This document shows positions 41,656 to 53,618 of a DNA stretch of 64,000 bases, one piece after another. Every line of letters starts with the position of its first letter. Position 1 is the stretch's first letter. The translations under genes were made by a program, and so were the position numbers. Under the pieces are notes generated by a model. The model was given only the letters and a program-made list of their open reading frames with translations. It searched no databases and was not told the origin of the DNA. The stretch is taken from assembly GCA_038093975.1 (NCBI GenBank), contig JBBPTG010000015.1, forward strand, positions 186,001 through 250,000. The letters are read 5' to 3'. The DNA comes from Chalciporus piperatus. Taxonomy: Eukaryota > Basidiomycota > Agaricomycetes > Boletales > Boletaceae.

Positions 41656-44600
41656 ATGTCCACCCCATCTCTCCTGGCCCAGTTGCTACAACGGTTCCTG
41701 CGATTTATGGCTTCCGTGCACAAGAAATCGTTGCGTCCATTGGGTTACCTATTTGCATTCCTGGGATTTCTTCGTCGCTGGATATCTCGCAAACGCATAA
41801 GTTCAAGAATTGCCGCTCGCTCGCGACATCCAATATGTCGTCCTCCCACGTCGAATAACGACGAAGAAGCAATCTGTGGCATGAACGTTCCTTCGCATGG
41901 ACCCTCTGACCTACGTGAGGGTGGTGGGCATTCTACTGTGGACATGCCTTACAGAAGCTCGTCTGGTGGTCACCTGGTACCATACTCGCCGACCGCAAGA
42001 AGACGATATACCCGAGACCATCTTCCATGGGTTACTGGAAGCCAGACCTCATTGCACGAGGAACCTGATGAGATGGAACCCGAACCATTACATGTTGAGG
42101 CTCACTCTATCCTTCGACCGAGTTCCAGGACTTCAGTCCGTCTCCATGATAACGATCGCGCACAGAGTCCTGATTCCCCTACTCATGTATCTCACCCTCC
42201 CAGTCCATCCCACCAAACCATCGTTTTTGCACCTGAAATCTCCGCGGACAACCCTGGACCGCATACGTCATCCGGTTACGCAAGCCACCCGCACTTTGGG
42301 GGAAGCAGCCAGGAGCTCCATCGAAGCAGATCTCCTGCATCATTCGTGTCTAATTCCCAGAGATCCACGACCCACCAGTCACAAAACTCTCGAGCCTCGA
42401 CTGGACGGGCGTCGTATCGGGAATACCATGGACCACCTGTCCATCCTCGAAGTCCAGCACCTAGTGTACGTCACGGTGGATATACCCTCTATACCCCGTC
42501 CTCTTCCACCCTGAATGGAGGAAGGGCTGAACCGAATGATTCCATCGTTGTCCCTGGGCGCCTCATTGCATCACCAAGCGCAAACCGCCCAAATCAACCG
42601 GGGGGAGTTGCTCCTACACATCTCGGGCCTCGGTTTGCACCGATGTCAACTATTGGAGTGCTCAGGTACGATAGATCTAGAGTGAGGTTGGTGCATGGAA
42701 TCCACGATGGAGTCCCGAGTTGATTTAACACCGTGACATAGAAATCCCGCCGAGGTTGATCACATGATTGAAGGGATGAGGTTTGGGTACCCTGAAACAC
42801 CGTTTGTTTTTTTCGTTTCCCTAGCTGTCTAAAGTGTGACCCAAGGACTGGTTTTTGTTTCAGAGACATTCCGGACGGGTGGACAGCACATCGGCACCCA
42901 GAGGGTGCTCTTTACTTCATGCACGCTGAGTCGGTTCGTCGTCCCATACGTTCTTATCGGACACCCATTTCATTGCGCCTTCTGTAGAAAACATTCACAG
43001 AAGTGAACGTATGTGACGAGGATATCCTGGAAGACATTGGGGAATTCAAAAATTTCTTGCTGTCGGAACTGCGAAAAGAGACTGAGGAGCGAGGCCTCTT
43101 CGTGTCTCTCAATGAAATTCAGCTAGTTCTGGAACCTCAACTGGACGAAAGGGGCGTGCTGTGTCGTTATTACTTCGTAAACCCAAGCAGCAGGAGTCTG
43201 TTTTGGTTAGATAATTGGGACGGATACGAGATCTTTAAGGATTGTCTGGGTACTCTCTCCCTTCCTCACAAAGGCAAGCTTGCACCCACTATTCTTCGAT
43301 TGCTCCTTGATATGTATGCAAAAGGGCTTGGTATTCAAGCACATTACTGGTGGGCTTACCTGGGTAAGTCGGGTCCGGTATCCAACGATCTTTCAGGAGC
43401 TGACCTGCTTCCTCAAGATTGCGATTGCGACACACTGGGAGTCTAACTTACTGTAGGAGCCACTGGGACCTGTTCCCGAATCTTTGCATCGTCACCCCAG
43501 AACTCAAAAATGAGGTTGTGGGTATGATTCTTCATGCCACATGCGGTAAGTTCGCACATGCCATGTGCGCCTGATCTATTTCTAATCCAACAATAAGACC
43601 ATTTAACGTCAAATCGTTCATCGTGCCCTCTGAATCCGGAGGAACTGAAAAACCATCTGTCCCTCATCAAGGAGATTGACCGTAGGTTATATGTTCACTT
43701 TGCTGACGTTGGCTTAGCTACCGTTTCCCTTTCTTAGCACACTCGGAGAAAATGCGACGGCACTGTGCGATCGTCATAGGTGAAAGGCACACTGTCCTTG
43801 CTGGGTAGCAAGAGTGAACTTACTCCCACTCGTTGTTCAGGTCGAACCATGCATATATTCTGTAGGTCTCTGATATGCTTTTCGCGGCTACCCTTTTCTC
43901 ATCACGGTAGACAACAACTACTTCCTTAACTTCCATGGGGAAGAATGCGCTCGACTCAACTTTGACCAAACTATTCATGGATGGAAATACTACCCGTCAT
44001 TCATGATGTCAACCTTCGCACCGCTCTTATTCATGACGCCCGTGAATAACGTGCGGCTGTTGCACAGAATCTTCGTCGACGACATTGCTAGCAAAGAAAA
44101 GTGGAATATGTTTGTCACCAAGTTGAATGGGCAACTCCAAGAAACCAGTGTGCTGGTGAGCACAGCAAATCTACAGGTGGAGTCCTCTGACTGATACACG
44201 TACAGGCGACCGTGCTGCTGAACGCAAACGTCGGGTTCCTCCCCAAACAGTCGGGCACAGGAACCTCACTTCAACAAATTCTCAGCTATCTGTCGTTTGC
44301 GTCAAGTATGGCTAGTATTATCCTCGCCCTGGTGTTCATGGGGCATAGTCGCACTGAAGCCCGGAACACCCCTTTCGAAGCTGTAAGCCCCTCCTCTCCA
44401 CTGTGACATCGGTTTAATATCTGACTTGGATAGGCCAAGTTCTTGCATGGGCTAAGGCACGAACGGCATGGTCTCGAGAGACTTGCTGTAGCGTACAGCC
44501 TACCGCATGCCTTGCTCATATGGGGGTGAGCGCGTTGGCAGCACTGGTGGTTTGTTTCTAACCACAGCTTCCTAGCATGATCCTTTTCTTTGCAGCGTTC

Positions 44601-44969
44601 GCGGTTCAGTGGTGGGTTTCTGGAAACATCACCTCACGCGCCTCGGTGGGCAGCATCATGATTGTCGTAGCCCTCCTGGTTGCTTGGTGTATCTGGATTG
44701 CGAGGGACCGGAACGAGTTCTGGTGGTTCCAATCGGATCCCAACCAGGTTGCGCTCGAGCGTGCCGAGTCGGACTCGATGGAAGATTCCATGTCGCTGCT
44801 GGGGAGGCTGAGACAAAACATATACCGCGGACTGATAATGCCTTGGGCTGAAAAACGACCAGCTTCCCATTTCAGGACTGACAATCACGAGATGCAGGAA
44901 GCCCAGGGGACTCAGGACTCGCCGAATAGTGTACCTGGCCCTCTGATCACTGTTTCTCAACCAGCCTGA
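41656..44969 (+). CDS. WW-domain-like Agaricomycete membrane protein
   Basis: Exon 1 is long (about 355 codons): a basic N-terminus with a hydrophobic segment (LGYLFAFLGFLRRWI) and a disordered Ser/Pro/His-rich region. It continues into a WW-like segment DIPDGWTAHRHPEGALYFMH. Then come helical exons (FLLSELRKETEERGLFVSLN, YYFVNPSSRSLFWLDNWDGY, LDMYAKGLGIQAHYWWAYLG, NNYFLNFHGEECARLNFDQT and FMMSTFAPLLFMTPVNNVRL). The C-terminus has membrane helices (ILSYLSFASSMASIILALVF, SMILFFAAFAVQWWVSGN, IMIVVALLVAWCIWIARDRN) and ends LITVSQPA. This is a recurrent, functionally uncharacterised family in Agaricomycetes. About eight introns. Confidence 0.8.
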
Positions 44970-45253
44970 GTGGTCCTGCGGGAGCTATTATTAGTACACT
45001 GGATTAGGATAGCTAACTTTGTGTAGTGGTCGAATGCCTTGTAAATTCCGCCTTTTGGCATCTTACACGATGTTCGCTTTCTCCTCTCTTCTACCAAGTT
45101 GTCATACCTAGCCTTCTTCCCATATCGTAACATTTCTGATAAAGTCTGGTCAAGTCTTTCCGGACCTTCAGCGCCTCTGTACGCTCTAGCGGGACGATTA
45201 CTTTAAGAGGCGGGCACTCTGCATCATTCTCGCTAGCGGCACGAACATATCTA

Positions 45254-46762
45254 ATGGAGGCTCAGGCACCTTTGAAGCCTTCTTCCAACGGCCTTTCCTC
45301 CACCAAACTCAGGGCCGTTCCATTGTCCAGCCGGTCTCACCTGAATCGCGTGGATGAAGGGCTCTGTGGTACCGCAGGTCAGGCTTCTTCAGAATGATCA
45401 TCCAGCATTGCTAACTCGTATTCTCACTTGCGTTATCAAGGCGCACAGAAAGTCGTATCTCAACTAAACACACAGCGCTCCGCCATAACAAAGCTAACGC
45501 TGAATCACAACCCGTTGGGCGATGATGGCGTCTCTCAATTATTCACCTTTCTCTCTTCAACCGCTGGCGCGAGGCATCGAATAACGTTATCCGAGATCAG
45601 CTTGAACTGCGCCAACGTCGGTTGTAAAGGGTTACAAGCCATCTCAGACTATATTCGAGGTAACGACGTTCTGAGCATATTGTGGTTAGCCAATGTTCGT
45701 GCGGTCTTGTATACCCCCGTTGTGTGCCTGATGGAATAACTCTAGAATGCTCTGCTCCCGGACGCTGCGGCTTTCGCATATCTGGCGAGCGCCATAAACG
45801 AATCCAGACTTCGATTTCTCTCGCTCACCGGCAACTGCCAGCTCGGCGATGCGTTCGTGGAGCGGTTTCTTCCTTTCCTACGCTCTCGTTACCTTCAAGA
45901 ACTACACATTAATACCATCGGAACCACAGCTCGGAGTGCACCAGTGATAGGTTCCTGGATTTCCACGAACTCACGACGGGACAGCGACGGGGTTTGCTAT
46001 CTTCAAACTTTCAAATGCAGTGGGAACAGTCTGGGCGTGCGGGGCGTCTGGGAAATCGTTCGAGCCATGGAGAGAGGAAATTGGTGCATCACAAGAATGG
46101 AGATATATGCCAATCAACTTGTCGAACCACAGTCCTTGCGAGGTTCGGATGAAGCTTCCCGTGCGGATCCCGAAGCGGAAGCGGAACCACGAAGCGTACC
46201 AGAAACCGAGGAAGCTATGAGGGATGCAGACCGAGCACTCCACAGGGTTCTCATGCGGAATAGCTACTGGAAACGACAGACGGAGAAGGAGGCCCTTATT
46301 CTCCTGAAATATTCCCGGCCCTTGCTTCTGGGTCCCAGATCGTCATCAATTACCTCATCGGCTTCTCTTCCGTCGTCACCCCCTTTACGAACCGCCACCT
46401 CACTGTTCCCATTCTACGCCCTACCAAACGAACTCAAACTTCACATTCTAGCACTATTAGCGCCCTCTCTTTCTTCCGCTCAGCGCATGCGTATATACAA
46501 CTACGCCTCTGACGCTTCAACACTACCCTCTCTCCTACCCTCTCTACGTCGCGACGCGGGGAGGGAGTGCTTGGCTGATCCATCTAGCCTTTTGGGAGCT
46601 ATTGTTGGCTTCCAAGTTGCCGGCGGCGCTCAACGTTGTCCCGAGGGGAAATGCATGGGGGCTGGCACCAGCTTACTTTGCCGAAGGGAGGAGGAACGCA
46701 ACAGATTTCTGGAAGCGGTGGGTTGTCGCGCGTATGAGCCCGACCGAGAGGGCCGAGATTGA
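45254..46762 (+). CDS. LRR (RNI-like) protein with C-terminal F-box-like helix, paralog C
   Basis: The most divergent of the four paralogs. Exon 1 runs MEAQAPLKPSSNGLSSTKLR to LCGTA. Then AQKVVSQLNTQRSAITKLTL, ITLSEISLNCANVGCKGLQ, NDVLSILWLAN, SRLRFLSLTGNCQLGDAF and RSRYLQELHINTIG give the LRR region. The family signature is ALILLKYSRPLLLGP and the F-box-like segment is FYALPNELKLHILALLAPSL, followed by QRMRIYNYASDASTL. The C-terminus has CPEGKCMGAGTSLLCRREEE and VGCRAYEPD. An additional acidic insertion (about 46150-46230) is absent from the others. Introns near 45386-45440 and 45695-45746 are GT-AG. Confidence 0.75.
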
Positions 46763-47139
46763 TTTGTACTCCATACCTATTTCTGATTATGATGTTGGAT
46801 GTTTTATATTTAGGTTATATCGGAGGATCATGTAGATTTGTATCCATAGTATTGGTGACAGACTAATGGCGTTTCATGTCGCCAGTTTTCAATTCGAGCA
46901 AGGGTCTGTCATTTCAGAGATCTGGACATCGTTGAGAGAACATCTATGCAACCAAAATAGATGGGCGAACACTCCGACGCATGATGCCATACATCTAACA
47001 AACAATCGATGGCTCATATCAGCTCATATCTAGATCTCTCTCGACCTTTCTCCGTGGCACATCAACGGAAGCGGTCGGGCACCGATCCCGGATTCCAATG
47101 GGCTTCTAGCAATATGTCACGATCGGGCACGATTGAAAG
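46763..47139. other. 3' flank of LRR paralog C
   Basis: No gene recognised. A decayed ABC-transporter stretch starts just to the right. Confidence 0.35.
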
Positions 47140-47640
47140 AGCGTGAGTTGCATAACGTTCACAAGATCCCACTAAGCACTGAAAACTTCTCAGAACTTCC
47201 TCAATCAAATTCGCGGCACGGGGGCACACCGTCAAGATTAGAGAGAAAAAGAAGCCTGCCTTGTGCCAGATGTTGGAAAGAGGCATGTGTGCCCACAAGC
47301 AAGGAGCCGTAGGAGGATGGAACATCCTCGGTCCCGGAAAGAATCTGGTAGATCAGATGCTTGGTCGAGATAGAAGAAGGTGCACCTGATAGTTTCGGGA
47401 CACGTGCAATTGTCACTGTAGCTCACCGTTTGACAAAGATGTATGTTTAGCAGTTGATGGACGCCGCGACGGTTTGTTCAGCATAGGGATTGAGAGGCTG
47501 CCAAGGAGTCCCTCCATGGAAGCGTCACCAAGCGGATTATCTTCGGGGACCTTATAGACGCGTATTTCGCCCGAGTTGAAAGCGTTGCGCTGAACGATGC
47601 TCTTGGAAGTTGGAGTTCGGAAATTGTCATTATTTCCCGG
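47140..47640 (-). pseudogene. Probable relic of an ABCC transporter NBD2 and C-terminus
   Basis: On the minus strand, in order but in several frames: SIVQRNAFNSGEIR (like VxxQDAVLFSGTIR before the signature), TSLSNGELQ (like LSxGExQ), TIARVPKLSGAPSSI with FYLDQASDLPDSF (like IARALLRGAxxIxLDEATSxxD), then LDGVPPCREFD and ANLIEEVLRSFQCLVG (like the C-terminal GxxxEFDxPxNLI). Frames are interrupted by stops and shifts and there is no upstream half. It is not a copy of the intact ABC transporter in this window at a level I can see by eye. Each match is weak; the order makes the case. Confidence 0.4.
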
Positions 47641-47926
47641 AGACTTTGATTATCTTCCAAGCATCAAGTGGTGTTCCGCGTACCCATACAAAAGTGACCA
47701 GGCGTTTGTTGACTTGAACGCTTTGAAGAGTTGGATGTGTCAATGTGGTTCGGGAAGTGAGCATGACGTAAGCTCCGAGTCATTTCAGATCGGGAACTGG
47801 AAACTCCGAGTTGCCTCACTCTTTCTCTTCTTCCCAAACGTACTCGTCGACACAAGCCTAACCCGTGCGCAATACGTGCATTCGTGGGCATCTGGTCGCT
47901 TTTAGTGACGCGACGGGTGGTGGGGT

Positions 47927-49678
47927 ATGGCCACCAAGGAAGAACAAGAGACTCTCCGTCTTCTCGTTCAACACGTCGCACGTGGATTTTACGAGCCAAA
48001 ATATACCATCATCTTGGACCAGCTTGCACGTCACCCTGTGTAAGTATTAACATAGTAGAGATATTTGAATATTCTGAACCCTCGCTGAATGCCACTTCTG
48101 CAAATTTCCCCACCAACTTCGTGTGACGTGTTGAGAATGGCAGACTTAAAGATGACGATTTGGCTGGTCGAATGGGCCTTCAGGCTAAGGAGCTGAACAA
48201 GTTGATGGCCGTACTTGGAAATGACCGTCTCGTACATGTGTAAGTCACAGTCTCTCCCGTCCGTGTCTGTTCTGACCTCTGTGAGATGACAGCTACCGTC
48301 AGAACGAGCTCAAGGAAGGAGCCCAGAGATCCGTGGGCAAACAATACTACTACATGGATTACAAGCATTTCTGTGACGTGGTCAAATGGCGAATCGCCGA
48401 AATGCGACGAATTATCGATTCCGGACTGCGAAATGTTAGTCTTGACATTTCGTCGACGTGTTCAGTGCTCACCTTTGTAACCCACAGGAGCTTGATAATA
48501 AAGGATACATCTGTCCGCAATGTGGCAAATCATACACCCCATTGGAGGTCGACAAGCTCATGGACTTTGAGAAAGGAATCTTCGTATGCGAAATTTGCCA
48601 TGGGGAGGTAGTCGACAATGAGAACGCAGAGTCTGTCAAAGGAAGCCAGGATCGAATGCAGCGGTTCAATCGTGCAATGCGCTTTGTTATTGAGGGTCTG
48701 CGTAAAACGGAGTCGATGATACTCCCAGCGTTAGTTCTCTTCGTTACCAGGTTGGAGTTGTGCTTATCATCTCACTAGGTTGGATGTTCCTCTATGGGTC
48801 AAAAACAATGTTGTTGACCCTGAGAAGCAAAAGGCCGGTCAGTCCTCGGGTTTGAAGATTGCTGGGTCGTCCGGTACCACGCAAGATGAAGGGATCGGCA
48901 TTGTCATGTCTATGGACAAGGATGAGGCGACGAGACGACAAGAACGGGACGCGGAAGCGGCAGCAAAAAGACAGCAAAACCTCCTCCCAGCGTGGCATCT
49001 CAAGAGTACCATTTCCGGAGATCTCACGGCTCTAGGCATTCAGGAGAGTGCACGAACGACAGCTGGGCAGGCACCTGTAGCTTCTGGCGATGAATCCTTG
49101 AAAGGTTTGGGGATTATTGGTCCCTCGCGACCCCAGGTTGCACGGCCAACGGAAGACATTAAACCAGAAATCAGTCACGAAGCAGATTGTGAGTTGTGTC
49201 CGCAACCCTTAATTGTGAGTTTTCTGACCCTTTGGAACAGATTATGAACAGTACTATGCTTCATTGGCGGCTTCAAATGCTGCTTCTACGCAAGCAACCC
49301 CATCTGGACTGGGTAGTGAGCTCGAGGATGAGGAGGAACAGAAGCCCTTGTTCTCGTATTTGGAGTCACCCAGTGGACACCGGAAACGATCGCGTTCTCA
49401 GGAAGATGAAGGAATGGCCGCGAAGAAAATTTCAAAATTAGAGTTTGAGCCCCCCTATACCAACGGTGCTGATCAACCAGTAGGAGAGGGTGGTGGCGGG
49501 GATGATCCCCTTGTATCTGGTGGGCATATTCATCTATTCGCTATTATTGGAAGCTTATATGTTGTCACTAGTCAACGGTGTACAGAAACCGTTCTCGGAA
49601 GTTACCGAGGAGGACCAAGAGCTCATGACACCCGACGAATACGCAACATATTTCGAGGTGTTTCAGGCGCGTTCGTAG
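47927..49678 (+). CDS. TFA1: Transcription initiation factor TFIIE subunit alpha
   Basis: Recruits TFIIH to the RNA polymerase II pre-initiation complex. The N-terminal winged helix reads ETLRLLVQHVARGFYEPKYT, ILDQLARHPV, DLAGRMGLQAKELNKLMAVL and RLVHVYRQNELKEGAQRS with YYYMDYKHFCDVVKWRIA. After an intron the four-Cys zinc ribbon follows (ICPQCGKSYTPLEV, FVCEICHGEVVDN), then helices. The C-terminal half is acidic and low-complexity, ending FSEVTEEDQELMTPDEYATY with FEVFQARS, the acidic motif expected at the end. Start ATG at 47927 (MATKEEQ). Introns GT-AG, including one near 49508-49585. Confidence 0.95.
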
Positions 49679-49856
49679 CACATGCGAAGCCTGCCATCAT
49701 ATTAATTACACTGATCCACTCTACCAATGGCCTCCCTAATAGATGTACACTAAGTAGTATGCCCATTTATCAGAACCAGTTATTCTGCTGGGTCTGAACG
49801 TTATATATGAGTAAGGTCTCGCGAGTACGATCCTCAATGGGCTTCACGCAAGCGCA

Positions 49857-49896
49857 ATGTTTGATCTGGGAGGCATGGTTGCTGTCGTGACAGGAG
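49857..49896 (+). pseudogene. Fragment of a short-chain dehydrogenase first exon
   Basis: Encodes MFDLGGMVAVVTGG followed by a GT donor, closely resembling the first exon of SDR enzymes (Rossmann TGxxxGIG start). No continuing NAD-binding helix or catalytic YxxxK part can be found in the next 250 bp before another gene begins, so it is likely a truncated remnant. Confidence 0.4.
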
Positions 49897-50148
49897 GTAT
49901 TGTACTCATATGCTATTGCGTCCTTTCATTCTTCTTGAAGGAAGTCCTGACAGGGGTATTCCATACTTGTCGGCCTGCCGTAAGTCTTTCAGCGCGTGGT
50001 GCCTAGAACTCGCTAAGTCACAATAATGGAGGACTTTGACTGGACTTTGACAAACGCTTTACGCACGCGGCAGTGCACATGTCGCCGACCTAGCGCCTTG
50101 GAGTCTTAGTAACTGCGCTCCTTGCCAGCACCTCAATACCCAGATACC

Positions 50149-51805
50149 ATGAGCACAGAAATTTTCTCTCCTGTGACTTTGCCATGCAGCGGCCGCACAA
50201 TGGCCAACAAATTGGTCAAGGTTCGTTCATGTTATCGTCAGTTCACGCCCGCCTGTCTAACCCCGCTGTTAGGTCGCTTTGTACGAGCACCTCGCGAAAA
50301 TATACGGCGAACCTCCCAACAAATACCACATCGGTCTTTACACCGAATGGGCAAAACATGACTGGGGCATGATCATGACTGGCAATGTTCAAGTTTCTCG
50401 GGAACACCTGACATTGGGACGCGACATAGTGATTCCCGAGGTACTCAACGAGGAGACGCTCGTTCCATTTAAAACACTGGCGCGAACCATGCATGGGGAA
50501 TACTCTCGCGAGCCGTCGAGTCGCCCGTTAGCTGTGATGCAGCTCTCTCATGCCGGTCGTCAGTCTCCCAACATCATTGGCGGTCGTAAACTGGGCGTCC
50601 CACCACTAGCTCCCAGTCCCGTTCGACTCGGATCGAACAAGAGGGTCCAGTCGCAGGATGGGATCACAACGCTCGACGCGAAAAGTACCCCGCATGCTTA
50701 CCTTCGTGCGCTGTTCCAGGTGCCCCGGGAAATGACCCTTCATGATATCAAGCAAGTACAGCAGGCGTTCATCAGGGGTGCTTTGACTGCTCTCGAAGCT
50801 GGGTTTGATGGTATTCAACTTCATTGTGCTCATGGATGTAAGTGGCACTATGTTGTGGTTACATCATGACTCAAGACGCAACCGCAGACCTTCTCGCTCA
50901 ATTCCTCAATCCAAAGGTATGCCTGAAATTCTGGACGAGTCATGAATGACTGTGATTGACACCACCTACTCGTAGAGCAATATACGGACAGACGAATATT
51001 CACCCGAGGATGCACTCCGTATGGTCCGCGAAATCGTCGACGGCATCCGTGCTGTGGTTCCCCAGGACTTTGTTGTCGGAATCAAGATCAATTCTGCGGA
51101 TTACGTGGAGTCGGGTGAGATGCCTTCAGATGCAAGAGTTTTGGAGGAGGCACGTCGTGTGACAGACCATATACGCGCGATTGCCTTGTGGGGGAAGGTC
51201 GATTTCATTGAGATAAGTGGCGGTGATTATGAGTCGCCAGGTGAGTTGCAACAACGCGACTTCCTGACCGAGCTAATATTCCCGTAGACTTCATGACAAC
51301 AAAGGGAAGTGCTCGCCAGGCTTTCTTCGCTCAATTTGCAAAAAAGGCAAGAGAATGTATACAGTCGGAAGTTCCGACAGGCGTCAAGGTTCCGTTGGTT
51401 CTCCTCACTGGTGGTCTTCGCTCGCCAGCACACCTTCAGAGCGCACTGGAGGCTGGCCATACTGACCTTCTTGGGATCGGACGAGGATCAGTTTTGTGCC
51501 CAAATTTGCCGGAAATTTTGCGAGAGAGAATAGGCAAAGCCACGACGAGTAACACGTCAATCGCGTTTGACGATGAGCCGTTCGCGCCGGAGCCAGATGG
51601 TGATCTCAAATTGCCATCTTGGATACCCCAAATACCCCTTCTTGGTGCGGGCGTCGGTATAGCGTGGTACAATATCCGCATACGAAGGATAGCACAATCA
51701 CAACTCAGGAAGACGGCGGATGGGAATGTGCCCCCCGCACCTCCCCTGACGTTTGAGATGACTGGGACAGCAGCCATGGTGCAGATGTGGGTCTGGATGG
51801 GCTAG
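50149..51805 (+). CDS. NADH:flavin oxidoreductase / Old Yellow Enzyme family protein
   Basis: An FMN-binding TIM-barrel ene-reductase. Sequence landmarks: SPVTLPCSGRTMANKLVKVA, then YHIGLYTEWAKHDWGMIMTG and PLAVMQLSHAGRQSPNIIGG. The substrate-binding motif DGIQLHCAHG is rebuilt over an intron to YLLAQFLNP and SNIRTDEYSPEDALRMV. Then come FIEISGGDYESP, PLVLLTGGLRSPAHLQSALE and DLLGIGRGSVLCPNLPEILR, the phosphate-binding end. The C-terminus (WIPQIPLLGAGVGIAWYNI) has one predicted membrane helix, seen in related fungal proteins. Such enzymes reduce activated alkenes; the natural substrate is unknown. Confidence 0.92.
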
Positions 51806-52016
51806 AATGGGGTGCTGGTTGGTTGCCGGACTTGCATTCGGACGAATGACGTAGTTGATGTTGTCTGTAGATCTGATTGATAAACATTCTCACGTCCATC
51901 ACGCGGGCCCCGAGATTACTCCGATCATCGTTGTGGTGATCCTGCGATAAGATGTCTGCCACACTTTCCTCGGGATGTCGGATGTCCGGGCCATCTAAAA
52001 TCGTGGTCATCCTTGG

Positions 52017-52024
52017 TATAAAGA
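52017..52024 (+). promoter_or_regulatory. TATA box of the first aldo-keto reductase gene
   Basis: TATAAAGA, 63 bp upstream of the start codon, followed by a pyrimidine-rich stretch ending CACTCCACA before the ATG. Confidence 0.6.
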
Positions 52025-52079
52025 GTCGTCTCTTCTCTTCGCTGGCCGTATCGTTTCTCTCCCCCCATCACACTCCACA

Positions 52080-53299
52080 ATGCCTGCAACCACTTCTGTC
52101 ACCTTGAACACCGGCGCTATCATGCCCACCGTCGGTCTCGGTGAGCTCCGATCCGTTTATCCCGTATCTCGGACATGAAACTAACAATTATATGACAAGG
52201 AACCTGGAAATCCCAGCCCGGCCAGGTCGAGCACGCCGTCGAGTACGCTTTGAGCAACGGCTACAAGCACATCGACACCGCTACTGCCTACGAAAACGAG
52301 AAGGAAGTCGGTCAGGGCATCAAGGCGTCTGGTGTCCCACGAGAGGAGATCTTCTTGACCACAAAATTGTTCAACGACAACCAAAAATACGCCCAAAAGG
52401 CTCTGGACTACTCCCTCCAGCAACTCGAGACTCCCTACATTGACCTCTGTAAGTACATTGTGGATCCCTGAGCTGGTTGAAACTAACATTGAATCCGACG
52501 TGCAGGGTTGATGCACTGGCCCGCACCCATGATCAGGGACGAGAACAACGGTTTGAAGGCCGACAAGACCCACGACTGGCTTGACACGTGGAAGTCGATG
52601 GAGGACGTTTACCTTGCCAACCGCGACAAGGTCAAGGCCATTGGTACGTATCTTGAAGAAGCGATCGATCTATGCGTCTAAATGACCATTTCCAGGTGTT
52701 TCCAACTTCTCCGTGGAGTACCTCGAGCGACTTCTCAAGGTTGCACGCGTCGTCCCTGCCGTCAACCAGATTGAGCTTCACCCGTAAGGCTTTAAACCGT
52801 CCTATGACTGGTCCGTGCTGATTATTTCTCAGTTCTTGCCCTCAGAAGGATGTAGTCGAATACTGCATCAACAAAGGCATCATCATCACCGCCTACTCTC
52901 CTTTGGGATCTGACAACTCTCCTCTCCTCACGAACCCCATTGTCGCCAAGGTTGCTCAAAAGTACGACGTTCAGCCCGCCAACATCTTGATCTCGCTCCA
53001 CGCGAACAAGCCTTTCCACACCGGTAAGTACGGTCTTTGGGCTACACCGATCACTCATTTATATTCTCCCAAACAGTCCTTCCCAAGTCTGTCACCAACA
53101 CCCGTATCTTGAGTAAGTACAACATCGGTAGTTTCTAGATAACTCCAACTGATCGCTATTTGCAGACAACTTCAAGATCGTCGACCTCACCGAGGAGGAC
53201 CTTGCAGAGCTCGACACCATTGACAAGACCCACCACTTCCGTGCTTGCCACCCATCTTGGACCGGCTGGGGCAGCCTCGGTTTCCCTGACTGCCAATGA
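52080..53299 (+). CDS. NADP-dependent aldo-keto reductase, tandem copy 1
   Basis: A TIM-barrel carbonyl reductase of the GCY1/alcohol dehydrogenase (NADP) type. [20 protein letters not shown], then [38 protein letters not shown] (catalytic Asp and Tyr), [10 protein letters not shown] (Lys) and WLMHWPAP (His) give the intact catalytic tetrad. Further on [40 protein letters not shown] and [12 protein letters not shown] are the cofactor-binding motifs. It ends [12 protein letters not shown]. Six to seven short introns. The next gene is a clear tandem duplicate with introns at the same places. Confidence 0.94.
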
Positions 53300-53504
53300 G
53301 CGGCTCAAAAGCAGCTTTCATATTGATGTCATCACGTCATGGAGCCAAATAGACACGTGAACGCATAGCAGCGCATAGATAACAAGATAACACTGTATCA
53401 TTATTTATCAAGAATTGTCCGGAATATTTAGACCGTACGGAGCGCTCATACGGACCAGGTGGGAGCAAATGTCAACTACATGCGGTCCTGTCGCCGAACC
53501 ATGG

Positions 53505-53512
53505 TATAAATA
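53505..53512 (+). promoter_or_regulatory. TATA box of the second aldo-keto reductase gene
   Basis: TATAAATA, 114 bp upstream of the start codon. Confidence 0.55.
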
Positions 53513-53618
53513 AAGAACGAATGAATGGCCGAGCTGGAACTGTCATGAGGAAGGGTACAAAAGGCAGTCCGCATTGACGCCCAATTCATCATCTTTTTTC
53601 CCTCATAGACTTATCAGT

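Noticed and set aside
41897..42514. Plus-strand ORF of 205 codons inside the WW-domain gene
   Set aside because: It is an alternative frame of the Ser/Pro-rich first exon; the 355-codon frame continues into the WW-like and membrane exons.
47597..47999. Candidate small genes on either strand just before TFIIE-alpha
   Set aside because: The plus-strand frame runs into the TFIIE promoter and the minus-strand frame lies over the ABC relic; neither shows a family or conserved start.
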